A DNA stretch of 64,000 nt from Sulfuricurvum sp. (GTDB lineage Bacteria; Campylobacterota; Campylobacteria; Campylobacterales; Sulfurimonadaceae): NCBI GenBank assembly GCA_024637295.1, contig JAGXFL010000007.1, positions 37,526 through 101,525 of the forward strand. The letters run 5' to 3'. The notes beneath the pieces were generated by a model that had not been told where the DNA came from, made no database searches, and saw only the letters and a program-made list of their open reading frames with translations. Shown in pieces: positions 36,885-46,943 of this stretch. Position 1 is the stretch's first letter. Each line of letters starts with the position of its first letter. The translations under genes were made by a program, and so were the position numbers.

Positions 36885-37633
36885 TACGTTTTGAAAATGT
36901 GACCAAAAGTTTTGGAAAACGAGAAATCTTGCGCGGAGTGAATCTGGAGATAGAGCAGGGGAAAACAACGGTCATCTTCGGGGTATCGGGTGGCGGTAAA
37001 TCGACGATCATCAAACATATGGTTGGATTGCTCAAGCCCGATAGCGGAATCATCAGCTATAAAGGGACCCGTATGGATCATGCGGATGAAGCAACATTGC
37101 GTGAAATACGTAAAAAGATAGGCTTTCTTTTTCAAAGCGGCGCGTTATTTGACAGTATGAATATCGGAGAAAACGTTGCTTTCCCAATGCAGGAGCATCA
37201 ACTGCTTACGCAAAAAGAACTTGACTACAAAATCGATGAAAAACTAACGATGGTAGGGCTTGATCCAAAAATCGTGAAATCCCTATATCCAGAAGAACTC
37301 AGCGGGGGGATGCGTAAACGTGTGGGGTTGGCTCGTACCCTTGCACTGGAACCGGAGATTATTTTATACGATGAACCAACCTCAGGGCTTGATCCTGTAA
37401 CAAGTGATTTTATCACTCAAATGATCTGCCGCTTGCGTGATGAGATCGGTATGACCTCCGTACTCATCAGTCACGACATTGCTGAGAGCTTCAAAGCAGG
37501 GGACAATTACGCGATGTTGTTTGATGGTGTGATCGTTGCAGCCGGAGATAAAGAGGCGTTTAAAAACTCACCCAACGAAGTCGTTCAGCAGTTTATCCAT
37601 GCACGTTCACAAGGGCCGATCGCATTTCATTAG
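36881..37633 (+). CDS. MlaF-like ABC ATPase
   Basis: GVSGGGKSTIIKHMVGLLKPDSG, LSGGMRKRVGLARTLALEPEI, DEPTSGLDP. Confidence 0.9.
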   Translation: MIRFENVTKSFGKREILRGVNLEIEQGKTTVIFGVSGGGKSTIIKHMVGLLKPDSGIISYKGTRMDHADEATLREIRKKIGFLFQSGALFDSMNIGENVAFPMQEHQLLTQKELDYKIDEKLTMVGLDPKIVKSLYPEELSGGMRKRVGLARTLALEPEIILYDEPTSGLDPVTSDFITQMICRLRDEIGMTSVLISHDIAESFKAGDNYAMLFDGVIVAAGDKEAFKNSPNEVVQQFIHARSQGPIAFH

Positions 37634-37648
37634 ATAAAGGAGAGTTAA

Positions 37649-38872
37649 ATGTGGAAATGGCCTTCAAGATTCAAGCAGATTAATCAGGATCTGCGTTTTT
37701 TTAAAAATGAACCTCTCAGTTCTATTTCGTTTTTTTTATTAATTGTTCTTGATGTATTTATTTTTACTAATGTGACGATTGGGATTTCACATGAAGCAAA
37801 AAAAGAGCCAGAGTCGTATGTCTATTATCCTCAGCAGTGTGTCAATCATTTTGATAAGCCACAAGAGGAATATACTTTATTTGAGGACTCTGTAGATCAA
37901 TACGGTATATACTCATCTAAAAACACTCAAAGTCTCTATTGTAATAATCTGGATGAATACATACAAATTGTTAAATCTGATAAGTTTTTTTCAATCAATA
38001 CGGACAAGCTAACAAATCTTGATAAAATGATTAAAAAAAACAATACCCGCATTCAGGCTATTCGAGATGAATATAATACACAGTTGTTTGAAAAAATTGC
38101 TGAGATTTCGACAGATAAAAAAATCTTTGAAGTCAAACAAGAGTATCAGCTTTTGATGACAGAAAATAGCCGTTTAGAAAAAGAGCTTACTTCTGTGCCC
38201 TCTGTGAAAACATTAAATGGGTATGGTGAGTATAAAAAATATGTTACAGAAAATCGAACGAAATTTTACAAAGCAAAAGAAAAATATCATTTTTGGCAAC
38301 CATTTTATGAGTATGGACGTATTGCTATCTTTTTACTCCCGCTATTACTATTATTTGGTTTAGTTTATTTTCGATCATCAAATCGTTCATTGCGCGGAGA
38401 AGAGTACAATCCTATTGTTAAAATTATCAGTGGTCATATTTCGATTATTCTGATGCTTCCAATGGTTTGGTATACCCTTGTTTTTATTTATGATATTGTC
38501 CCTAAAACGTTTTTTAGGCAATTGATTGAGTATCTTGTTGAGCTAGGACTACTTAATCTTTTGAATTATGCGGCAATAGGATTAGTCGTCGTCGTATTTG
38601 GCTTCTTGATTTTTTGGTTTCAAAAATCGACAATTAAAAATAAAACAGCACAAACATTACAAAATCGTTCAAAATTTATTTCTTTGTCGCAATGTTTTGA
38701 GTGTGGATTTAAAGTAGACTATACCCATCCTTTTTGTCCACACTGTTCTGCAAAATTATTACATGAATGCAAAGGGTGTCATACTAATATTCCTATTTAT
38801 ACACCATTTTGTAGCCATTGTGGAAGTGTAAATGAGTTGTCAAAAATTGATATCTCAAATTCAATTGTTTAA
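37649..38872 (+). CDS. Membrane protein with C-terminal double zinc ribbon
   Basis: TM, coiled coil, TM cluster, then CFECGFKVDYTHPFCPHCSAKLLHECKGCHTNIPIYTPFCSHCG. Confidence 0.75.
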   Translation: MWKWPSRFKQINQDLRFFKNEPLSSISFFLLIVLDVFIFTNVTIGISHEAKKEPESYVYYPQQCVNHFDKPQEEYTLFEDSVDQYGIYSSKNTQSLYCNNLDEYIQIVKSDKFFSINTDKLTNLDKMIKKNNTRIQAIRDEYNTQLFEKIAEISTDKKIFEVKQEYQLLMTENSRLEKELTSVPSVKTLNGYGEYKKYVTENRTKFYKAKEKYHFWQPFYEYGRIAIFLLPLLLLFGLVYFRSSNRSLRGEEYNPIVKIISGHISIILMLPMVWYTLVFIYDIVPKTFFRQLIEYLVELGLLNLLNYAAIGLVVVVFGFLIFWFQKSTIKNKTAQTLQNRSKFISLSQCFECGFKVDYTHPFCPHCSAKLLHECKGCHTNIPIYTPFCSHCGSVNELSKIDISNSIV

Positions 38873-38886
38873 GGGTATTTTTTAGT

Positions 38887-39618
38887 TTATGGACGAGCCA
38901 TTTTGGTTTGCAGGGCTGCAATGAATCTTTTGTCGAGTTCGGCATGGCGAGGGGTTGCTTCTGCTAGCTTGATTTTTTCCCATGCTTCTGTAAAATTATT
39001 AGTTGAGAATAGTATGATTGCCCAGTTTTGTAAGTTTAATGTGTGTTGCGGAGCACGTTTATGAATTTTTGAGAAATTAAGAAGGGCATCTTGAATAAGT
39101 TTTTTATTATTTGATTGTACCCCAGCAAATCCAACACTTCTTGCGTAGTCAACTGCAAAATCAATATCATTATTCATAAAAGGTTCAGCTTCAGAAAATA
39201 GCTTTAAGGCCTGCTCTGAATTTCCTTTGAAGCTTGAAATTGCAGCCATTCCCCATAGTGCAAAGCCATTAGTGTTATCTATCATCCAAGCCTGATTAAA
39301 GCGACGCATAGCATTAACTGTATCACCTTGCTGTAAAAATGTCCAGCCAGTTCGCGAAACATCATTCGCAGCTATTTTTTTATTTCCCTTATATCGTTGA
39401 TCGATCTCAGCAAGGAATTGTTTGTCAGCAAGTTCTTGTGTTTCATTTTTAGATAATGATCCGTATTTTGGAAGAATATTTATGTCTTCTCCTACCATAG
39501 GAGTAATAACAAAGATAGTAATGATGGAAAGAATAAGAAGCAGTGAGTTGTGTTTAGGCATAGAAAACATCCTGTCTATAGTTCTCATTATTTTATTATT
39601 AATTTTATTAAAAAACAT
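38887..39618 (-). CDS. Membrane-anchored/secreted TPR-like protein
   Basis: N-terminal hydrophobic segment; TPR-like helices (GWTFLQQGDTVNAMRRFNQAW). Confidence 0.65.
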   Translation of the reverse strand: MFFNKINNKIMRTIDRMFSMPKHNSLLLILSIITIFVITPMVGEDINILPKYGSLSKNETQELADKQFLAEIDQRYKGNKKIAANDVSRTGWTFLQQGDTVNAMRRFNQAWMIDNTNGFALWGMAAISSFKGNSEQALKLFSEAEPFMNNDIDFAVDYARSVGFAGVQSNNKKLIQDALLNFSKIHKRAPQHTLNLQNWAIILFSTNNFTEAWEKIKLAEATPRHAELDKRFIAALQTKMARP

Positions 39619-39665
39619 AATTAGTTGTAAAGTAGATAATCACAAAAATACTCCACTGAAATTTT

Positions 39666-39722
39666 TAACATATATAGTGAGCAAGGTTAGATATAACACT
39701 ATAATTAAAAATATATATGTTA
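39666..39722. promoter_or_regulatory. Inverted repeat TAACATATATA … TATATATGTTA upstream of toxin-antitoxin pair
   Basis: Perfect 11-bp arms, 35-nt spacer; right arm abuts/overlaps candidate -10 TATACT (39721-39726). Confidence 0.5.
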
Positions 39723-39759
39723 TACTATTTTTACAAATAGTTTTAGCAAAAGGATTCGT

Positions 39760-40014
39760 ATGATAGAAGCGACATTAGCAGAAATCCGAAAACCGGAAAC
39801 CCTTTACAGTTACCATGATGAGATTGTTCATATCATCGATGGACGGAGAAAAGAGGAAGTGGGCTTTTTTGTCCCCAAATCGATGGCAAAAGAGTTTAGT
39901 GTTTTTATAGAAAATATTGAAAAAGCCAAAAAACGTTCTTTGCTAGAGCGCATTGCTAAAGCGCAAGTGATTGATCCTATAGAAGAGGGAGCAGTGTCTG
40001 ATGGCATTGTGTAA
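39760..40014 (+). CDS. Putative type II antitoxin
   Basis: 84 aa, overlaps downstream PemK/MazF-like toxin by 14 nt. Confidence 0.7.
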   Translation: MIEATLAEIRKPETLYSYHDEIVHIIDGRRKEEVGFFVPKSMAKEFSVFIENIEKAKKRSLLERIAKAQVIDPIEEGAVSDGIV

Positions 40015-40336
40015 GAATGACATCTGTCTGGTCGATTTTAATCCCGCAAAAGGGGGTGAAATAGGTAAGCTGCGCCCTGCGATAATAATGAGCAAGAATG
40101 ATGATAATGAGCTATTGGCTACGGTGATCGTTATTCCATTATCGACTCGCATAGAGTCAAATGCACTGCCTTATCGCTTGACACTACCAAAGAGGGAAAA
40201 ACTAAATGAAATTTCGGATGCTTGTATTAACGAAATACGTTCTCTCTCAAAATCACGTATTAAAGAAAAGATAGGTGTTATTACACAAGACGAAGCAAAG
40301 ATTATCACTCAAGCATTATGCGAGTTGATGATATAA
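40001..40336 (+). CDS. PemK/MazF family toxin (endoribonuclease)
   Basis: DICLVDFNPAKGGEIGKLRPAIIMSKND … VIVIPLSTRI … DACINEIRSLSKSRI. Confidence 0.88.
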   Translation: MALCKNDICLVDFNPAKGGEIGKLRPAIIMSKNDDNELLATVIVIPLSTRIESNALPYRLTLPKREKLNEISDACINEIRSLSKSRIKEKIGVITQDEAKIITQALCELMI

Positions 40337-40339
40337 AGC

Positions 40340-40630
40340 CTATCTCCCCCCAAACCGCTTCGCCCACCACTCTTGCGGAGTGATGGTCTTATCTTTTAAA
40401 AAGCTCTCATCAAAATTAAATTCGTATTTGGAGCAGTATTCCAAGATTACAGCATACGCTTCATTGATCTGCGTACTCATAGCATGAGCGGTTTCGAGGT
40501 CATCGGGATGCCTGTCAGGATGCCATTGTTTCATCATCATTTTATAACGGGATTTGATTTCGGAGAGGGTGACTCGATCACTTAGGCCAAGGAGCGTTTT
40601 GGCCTTTATGAGCGTGTCAAAGGAGAGCAT
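40340..40630 (-). CDS. J-domain (DnaJ-like) protein
   Basis: YKMMMKQWHPDRHPDD (HPD motif). Confidence 0.88.
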   Translation of the reverse strand: MLSFDTLIKAKTLLGLSDRVTLSEIKSRYKMMMKQWHPDRHPDDLETAHAMSTQINEAYAVILEYCSKYEFNFDESFLKDKTITPQEWWAKRFGGR

Positions 40631-40642
40631 GGAAAAGGGATG

Positions 40643-41773
40643 TTAGTCTTTTTGCTGACGCATGAACGTCGGTACATCCAAAAAGTCTTCGCTGTAATCA
40701 CCATTAGCAACCATAGCCGAAGCGCGAACCACTACGCGAGGCTTTGCCGTTGCTGCTTCTTTGTTTTCAAATTCACAGTTATTGATACCCTGTGATGCTT
40801 TTTTCTCAAAACCCGTAGCAACGAGGGTAATGCGAATGAAGTCAAGAGCAAGAGAGTCATCGGTTGTTGTACCGAAAATAACTTCAGCACTTTCATCCAC
40901 ACTTTTTTGTACCACTTCCATCGCAGCACTAAGTTCCATGAACGGAAATTCAGGGTGCATGTTGAAGTGTACCAATACACCAAGCGCGCCGTTAATAGAC
41001 ATGTTATCGAGCAATGGAGATTCGATCGCATTTTTAATCGCTTCATACGCTGCATTATCACCTTTGTATTCGCCCACACCCATGAGAGCCAATCCACGAT
41101 GACTCATAACAGTACGTAAGTCCGCGAAGTCAAGGTTGATGTCGTTTTCACCGCTGGCAAGAATAACACCCGATGTACCGCTTACAGCGCGAGCAAGTAC
41201 GCTGTCAACAATTTTAAAGCTGTCTTTGATCCCAAGTTTCGGATCAATGATCGAGAGCAATTTGTCATTTGGAATAACGACAATAGAATCAGATTCATTT
41301 TTAAGCTCTTCTAGCCCTTCTTCAGCAAGTTTAAGACGCTTACGCCCTTCAAATGAGAAAGGTTTAGTCACAACAGCAATCGTCAATGCGCCGACTTCTT
41401 TTGCGATCTTAGCAATAATAGGCGCAGCACCTGTTCCTGTTCCACCACCCAAACCAGCAGCAACAAAAACGATATCAGCACCCTCAAGAGCACGGCGTAA
41501 GTCTTCATAACTTTCAATCGCGGATTCTTTACCGATCTCCGGTTTCATTCCGGCACCCAAACCTTTGGTCAGTTTGGCACCCAATTGAATTTTAATAGCG
41601 GCTGAGCCTTGCTCTAGCACTTGCGCATCGGTATTTGCAATAATAAGTTCGATTCCTGGAATCTCCTCTTTTAGCATATAGCCGATCATGTTTCCGCCGC
41701 CGCCACCGACACCGACTGCTACGATCCGTGCCCCTGTTAATGTTGATGATTCATTAATTGAAAATGGTTCCAT
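40643..41773 (-). CDS. ftsZ: Cell division protein FtsZ
   Basis: GVGGGGGNMI, GGGTGTGAAP tubulin signature. Confidence 0.98.
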   Translation of the reverse strand: MEPFSINESSTLTGARIVAVGVGGGGGNMIGYMLKEEIPGIELIIANTDAQVLEQGSAAIKIQLGAKLTKGLGAGMKPEIGKESAIESYEDLRRALEGADIVFVAAGLGGGTGTGAAPIIAKIAKEVGALTIAVVTKPFSFEGRKRLKLAEEGLEELKNESDSIVVIPNDKLLSIIDPKLGIKDSFKIVDSVLARAVSGTSGVILASGENDINLDFADLRTVMSHRGLALMGVGEYKGDNAAYEAIKNAIESPLLDNMSINGALGVLVHFNMHPEFPFMELSAAMEVVQKSVDESAEVIFGTTTDDSLALDFIRITLVATGFEKKASQGINNCEFENKEAATAKPRVVVRASAMVANGDYSEDFLDVPTFMRQQKD

Positions 41774-41791
41774 ACTTGCTCCTTGGTGTGT

Positions 41792-43210
41792 TTAAAATAA
41801 TTGGGTTGCCCAATTCCAAAACTTGGAAATCGGATTTGGTTCGTCGTTCTTGCTGTTTGGATTCGAACCAATCTTGACCATAGTCGTGTCTGTGCTTGGT
41901 TTCGATTCGTGTTTTGGAACGTTGTTTTTAGATTGTGTTGAAGCCGAAGATGACGGGAAAGCAGTAGACTCTAAGTTTTCTAGTTCTTCTTCCATAATCG
42001 GTGTTTCATAAGGAAGCACTTCTTCTCCGGCATGACGCATCTTTTTGTTGACATCAATTTCGTACGGTGTGTATCCACCTGCTGAATATTTGATAAGGCC
42101 AACTGCTCCCGAATAGGAAGGATCGCGAAGTGTATCGAACAGTCCTCCCATATCAGATGGCTTAGCAAGACGTACAGGCATATTATCAAGAATAGCAACG
42201 GCTAGTTCGCGCAGACCTTCGATTTTAGTAAATCCACCGGTGAGTACGATTCCTGCTCCCATGTGTTCTTTAAGACCGCTTTTTTCAATGGATTGCGCGA
42301 TGATCATCAACGTCTCTTCAACACGGGCATAGATAACGTTATGTACCACTTCAAGAGATACTTCATGTGTCGAGGTTTCATCACCGATTACCGGAAGCTC
42401 GATTAAATCATTACTTGGCGTGTACAGTGATCCGTAGTTCATTTTGACATTATCCGCTGTTTGCAATGGAGTATGCAACGCCATGGATAAATCATTCGTG
42501 ATGTGGTTGGACCCCACACCCAAAAAGTCGTTGTAACGGATTGCATGTCCTGCGTGGATAACAATATTACTCGTATTTCCACCCATATCGACAACGGCAG
42601 CACCTAACTCTTTTTCATCCAGATTTAGGACGGCGATTGCTGAAGCGTAACCGCTAAGTACAATGCTCTCAACATCAACACCGGCAGCTTTAACAGCTTT
42701 GCGCAAATTATTGAGATTTGACTTTTGCGTCGTGATGATGTGGGTCTCAACTTCTAAGCGTGCGGCATTCATCCCAAGTGGATCTTCGATGAAATCTTGA
42801 TCGTCTACTTTAAAGTTATACGGAAGGGCATGAAGCACTTCAAACTCATTAGGGATATTAGCATTGTATAAAGAGGTATGCATAACACGATTGATCTCTT
42901 TGAGTGTTATCTCTCTGTTGGGAACATTGACAATTCCACTTGAATTAATGCTTTTGGTATAGGCGCCGGAGATGGTAACGATAGCGCTTTTAATATCTGT
43001 GCCTGCGACGCGACGCGCATCGTTAAGTGCGGCTTTAATAGATTTAGAAGCAAGCTCAATATTGGTGATACTTCCTTTACGCAAACCTTGCGCTTTAGAA
43101 ATACCGGCACCAATAATCTGAGCGCTGTTGTCGTTATCTATTTCGGCGATTATGGCACAGACTTTTGTCGAACCGATATCGATGGCTAAAACCGTTCGTT
43201 TCAAAATCAA
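41792..43210 (-). CDS. ftsA: Cell division protein FtsA
   Basis: AIDIGSTKVCAII, DMGGNTSNI, IVLTGGFTKIEG; adjacent to ftsZ. Confidence 0.97.
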   Translation of the reverse strand: MILKRTVLAIDIGSTKVCAIIAEIDNDNSAQIIGAGISKAQGLRKGSITNIELASKSIKAALNDARRVAGTDIKSAIVTISGAYTKSINSSGIVNVPNREITLKEINRVMHTSLYNANIPNEFEVLHALPYNFKVDDQDFIEDPLGMNAARLEVETHIITTQKSNLNNLRKAVKAAGVDVESIVLSGYASAIAVLNLDEKELGAAVVDMGGNTSNIVIHAGHAIRYNDFLGVGSNHITNDLSMALHTPLQTADNVKMNYGSLYTPSNDLIELPVIGDETSTHEVSLEVVHNVIYARVEETLMIIAQSIEKSGLKEHMGAGIVLTGGFTKIEGLRELAVAILDNMPVRLAKPSDMGGLFDTLRDPSYSGAVGLIKYSAGGYTPYEIDVNKKMRHAGEEVLPYETPIMEEELENLESTAFPSSSASTQSKNNVPKHESKPSTDTTMVKIGSNPNSKNDEPNPISKFWNWATQLF

Positions 43211-44541
43211 ATCCCCTCTGCATAGATTTTTATTGGGTACTTACTCTCAAGCATTTTCATGAGCTTTTGATTGAGTAAATTACCTTTTAGCTTCATCGCG
43301 GTGTTCTCTTCAGCTACTGTCGTATCTTGAAGCAACTTTTGTTCCAAAACGTTATAGAGAATGACATTTCCGCTTTTCAAAGTTAAAAACCCTTGTTTTT
43401 GTTTGGTAGCAAACAATTTATCGGTAAATTCACTGGACTCTGTAGCCGATAATCCGCTAATTGGCGTCTTTTGGGTGTGCATGATGAAATCACTCACAGT
43501 ACCGCTAAATGTTTTATAGCTGTTTTGTGCTAACTCTTGCAGTTTGCTCTTTTTGGCTTCATTCATGTAAAGTGCGTTAGCTTCCTGTTTGGCCTCTTCA
43601 TAGCTTTTTGTCGCTGCAGGATTTATAGCATCAAGTTTGATGATTACGAATTCATCACCCAGTTTGCGAGGCTTTAGGAAAGGCTTTTCTGTGGTTAATG
43701 CAGTGATTGCTTTTACCAGTTCAGGGTCAAAGGTATTGGTTTGAGATGAGAGGGTCGTTTTGGTAATGTTGGCTGATGGATCGACGTTGCCTTTCTTGAA
43801 ATCGATGTAGCGACGAAGTGCATCATTTTGAGTAGCCTGATTACCCATATGGATGATGGAAAGATCATAGGATGCTTCTTTTTTAAATTCTTTTTGATGT
43901 TGTTCCCAAAATGCTTTGAGCCCTGCTTCATCACTGCTGAGTGAAATCATGCTTGGGGTTAAAAGTTTGTATTCGATTTTATCGGCAACGCCCATTGCGG
44001 AAGCTATTGTATTGGTTTCAAGTGTTCTTATAGCAGGTGTAAAAAGATAAAGTGTTTTTTGGATGAGGAGTTCCTTACGCATTCCCGCTTCATATTCTTT
44101 AATCGTTAGGTGATTGTTACTTAAGACTTCGGCATACATCTGCTTGTCAAATGCACCGGCTTTTGCGAAAGCTTTTTCTTTTTTGATCACGTTGAAAAGT
44201 TCTTCATCGCTTACGGTGATCTTATAGCTGTTGGCAAGATTGAGTATCAATGCCTGGCTGACAAGAGTTTGAAGTGCTTGACGCTGCAATCCAAACTGTT
44301 GAGCCTGTTTCTCGTCAAGTTTGCCTTGAAAAACTTGGTTGTATTGATTAAAAAGATTGGAATAGTTTTTTTGGAATTCTTCCATTGTAATGGAAACATC
44401 GCCTACTTGCGCAACGGCACTGGCTTTATCTCCGTAACTGTATTGACCCCATCCTACAAATCCTGCTCCAATAAAGGCGATTGTAGAAACCCAAATCGTA
44501 ATGACGAGGTATTTTCGGTGGTGTTGCATCCAAGTAATCAT
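43207..44541 (-). CDS. SurA_N/PpiD-like membrane-anchored periplasmic chaperone
   Basis: N-terminal TM, SurA-like N-domain and weak PPIase-like domain; start at 44541 (MITWMQHHRKYL). Confidence 0.82.
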   Translation of the reverse strand: MITWMQHHRKYLVITIWVSTIAFIGAGFVGWGQYSYGDKASAVAQVGDVSITMEEFQKNYSNLFNQYNQVFQGKLDEKQAQQFGLQRQALQTLVSQALILNLANSYKITVSDEELFNVIKKEKAFAKAGAFDKQMYAEVLSNNHLTIKEYEAGMRKELLIQKTLYLFTPAIRTLETNTIASAMGVADKIEYKLLTPSMISLSSDEAGLKAFWEQHQKEFKKEASYDLSIIHMGNQATQNDALRRYIDFKKGNVDPSANITKTTLSSQTNTFDPELVKAITALTTEKPFLKPRKLGDEFVIIKLDAINPAATKSYEEAKQEANALYMNEAKKSKLQELAQNSYKTFSGTVSDFIMHTQKTPISGLSATESSEFTDKLFATKQKQGFLTLKSGNVILYNVLEQKLLQDTTVAEENTAMKLKGNLLNQKLMKMLESKYPIKIYAEGI

Positions 44542-44682
44542 GATCGTATGGGCCTTTATTTTATTTAATAGTGTAAAATTTGGATATTTTATTGCTTTTA
44601 CCATTAAACTTCGATGAATAAAGAAGTGCCATAACGGTTGTTAGCGTATTAAAGCCTAAATTTGCACTCAATAAGGGAAAAT

Positions 44683-45984
44683 ATGACAAATCAACACATT
44701 TCAAATCGTGATATGAATGTTCTATGGCATCCATGTACGCAGATGAAAGATCACGAAACCTTTCCTATTATTCCAATTTCGAAAGGTGTGGGAGTCTATC
44801 TCGAAGATTTTGAGGGAAATCGATACATTGACGGAATCAGCAGCTGGTGGGTCAATTTATTCGGTCATGCCAATGGATACATCAATGCGAAAATCAAAGA
44901 ACAGCTCGATACACTCGAACATGTGATTTTGGCAGGATTTACTCATGAAGGAATCGTCAAACTTTCTGAGCGATTGGTGGCATTGGCTCCAGATGGATTG
45001 ACACGCTGTTTTTATGCAGACAATGGCTCCAGCGCCGTCGAAGTTGCCTTGAAGATGAGTTATCATGCTCATCGCAATCGGGGGGATAACAGAGCGTTAT
45101 TTGTCTCTTTGTCCAACAGCTATCATGGTGAGACGCTGGGAGCCCTTTCGATAGGGGATGTTGCACTTTATAAAGAGACCTATGAACCGTTATTGATCCG
45201 TTCCATTCAAACACTATGCCCGTGTGATCAATCAATGGAAGCAGCCAATGAAGCCATTGCAAGTTTTGAACAATTATTAAAAGAAAGAAATCAGGAAATA
45301 GCAGCGCTGATTGTCGAACCGTTAGTCCAAGGGGCAGGGGGAATGGTGATGTATCATCCCCATTATTTAACCCAAGCCAAACGTTTATGCAGTGAGTACG
45401 GCATTCATTTTATTGCCGATGAGATCATGGTCGGATTTGGGAGAACGGGTACGATGTTCGCCTGTGAGCAAGCTGCAATAACACCTGACTTTTTAATTCT
45501 CTCAAAGGGCCTGACTGGCGGCTATTTACCTCTGTCGGTTGTTATGACGACTGAGTCGATTTACGGAGAGTTTTATTGTGATTACAACCCGTATCGTTCC
45601 TTCTTACACTCGCACAGTTATACGGGGAATGCATTGGCATGTGCGGCGGCTAACGCGACGCTGGATTTGTTTGAAAAAAACAAAGTGATAGAGGCCAATC
45701 AAAAGCTTTTAAGGGTAATCACTGAGGGATTGAAACGGTTTGAATCCCGCAAAGAGGTCAAAGAAACACGTCAATGCGGGATGATCGGAGTGATCGAATT
45801 GCAGGGATTTGATCCTGCTGAGCGTATCGGGGTTAAGATTCATCGTTATTGTCTGGCTAAGTGTATATTGATACGCCCTTTGGGAAATGTTATTTACGTT
45901 ATGCCCCCTTATGTGATCACACCAGAGGAACTGGGGCGTATCTTCGATGCTATTGAGAGCGCTTTAAACGAGTTGGCGTTATAA
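44683..45984 (+). CDS. bioA: Adenosylmethionine-8-amino-7-oxononanoate aminotransferase
   Basis: WHPCTQMKDHE, DGISSWWVNLFGHAN, FIADEIMVGFGRTGTMFA, LSKGLTGGYLPLS. Confidence 0.95.
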   Translation: MTNQHISNRDMNVLWHPCTQMKDHETFPIIPISKGVGVYLEDFEGNRYIDGISSWWVNLFGHANGYINAKIKEQLDTLEHVILAGFTHEGIVKLSERLVALAPDGLTRCFYADNGSSAVEVALKMSYHAHRNRGDNRALFVSLSNSYHGETLGALSIGDVALYKETYEPLLIRSIQTLCPCDQSMEAANEAIASFEQLLKERNQEIAALIVEPLVQGAGGMVMYHPHYLTQAKRLCSEYGIHFIADEIMVGFGRTGTMFACEQAAITPDFLILSKGLTGGYLPLSVVMTTESIYGEFYCDYNPYRSFLHSHSYTGNALACAAANATLDLFEKNKVIEANQKLLRVITEGLKRFESRKEVKETRQCGMIGVIELQGFDPAERIGVKIHRYCLAKCILIRPLGNVIYVMPPYVITPEELGRIFDAIESALNELAL

Positions 45985-45986
45985 TA

Positions 45987-46934
45987 ATGCCAATAAATAA
46001 CCAAGGTGTGACCGTGCAAAAATCTCCTCATATTCCTGTTTTGTACCGTGAGGTAACCGAAGCATTTGATGTTTGCAAAGAGGGGATTATCATTGATTGT
46101 ACATTGGGATACGGCGGGCATACCTCTTTATTGTTGGATGCGGATGCAAACCGTCAATTAATAGGGATTGATCAAGACCCTACGGCCATTGCTTTTTCAA
46201 CACAACGTCTAGAGCCTTATGGAGATCGTGTGCAGATACGGCAGGGACGTTTTTCAGCGGTTGCAAAGTCTCTTTTGAGTGAATATACCGATCAAGTTTG
46301 CGGAATTTTGGCCGATATAGGAGTATCATCACTTCAGCTTGATGTGAGAGAACGCGGCTTTTCGTATGAGAGCGATACCCTTGATATGCGAATGGACCCT
46401 AACGCGCTACTGTGTGCGAGTGCGGTTGTGAATGATTATTCGCAAAGCACTCTAGAACATATTTTGCGTGAATACGGTGAAGTAACTAATGCGAGACAAG
46501 TAGCGCAAACGATTGTCCAACGACGACCGTTTGAGTCAGCAAAACAGCTTTCGGATGCGATTTTTCATCTGATGCCAAGAGGGAAGAAAATTCATCCCTC
46601 GACATTGGTGATGCAGGCGATCCGTATCGAAGTAAACGATGAACTGGGTGAGTTGACCCGATTGTTGGATGCGATTGAAAGCGGTCCGCAAAAGCGTCTT
46701 CGAGTAGCCATTATTACTTTCCATTCGTTGGAAGATCGGATTGTAAAACAGCGTTTTATGACATGGGCTAAAAACTGTATTTGTCCAGACGATGCGATGC
46801 GATGTACCTGCGGTAATAACAATGCTATAGGAAAAGTAGTGACGAAAAAGCCTTTGAGTGCTCAAGAGGATGAACTGCGTTCAAACTCACGAAGCCGAAG
46901 TGCAAAATTACGAATTTTTGAGATAAACAGATAG
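45987..46934 (+). CDS. rsmH: 16S rRNA (cytosine(1402)-N(4))-methyltransferase RsmH
   Basis: HIPVLYREV, DCTLGYGGHTSLLL, ADIGVSSLQLD, FHSLEDRIVKQRF. Confidence 0.97.
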   Translation: MPINNQGVTVQKSPHIPVLYREVTEAFDVCKEGIIIDCTLGYGGHTSLLLDADANRQLIGIDQDPTAIAFSTQRLEPYGDRVQIRQGRFSAVAKSLLSEYTDQVCGILADIGVSSLQLDVRERGFSYESDTLDMRMDPNALLCASAVVNDYSQSTLEHILREYGEVTNARQVAQTIVQRRPFESAKQLSDAIFHLMPRGKKIHPSTLVMQAIRIEVNDELGELTRLLDAIESGPQKRLRVAIITFHSLEDRIVKQRFMTWAKNCICPDDAMRCTCGNNNAIGKVVTKKPLSAQEDELRSNSRSRSAKLRIFEINR

Positions 46935-46943
46935 GTTTTTGAG

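Noticed and set aside
39422-39763. 113-aa + strand ORF upstream of the antitoxin
   Set aside because: Mostly antisense to the TPR gene and extends through the AT-rich promoter region; no RBS or domain support.
40732-41510. Multiple alternative-frame ORFs across ftsZ
   Set aside because: FtsZ tubulin motifs are unambiguous; the other frames have no recognisable protein character.
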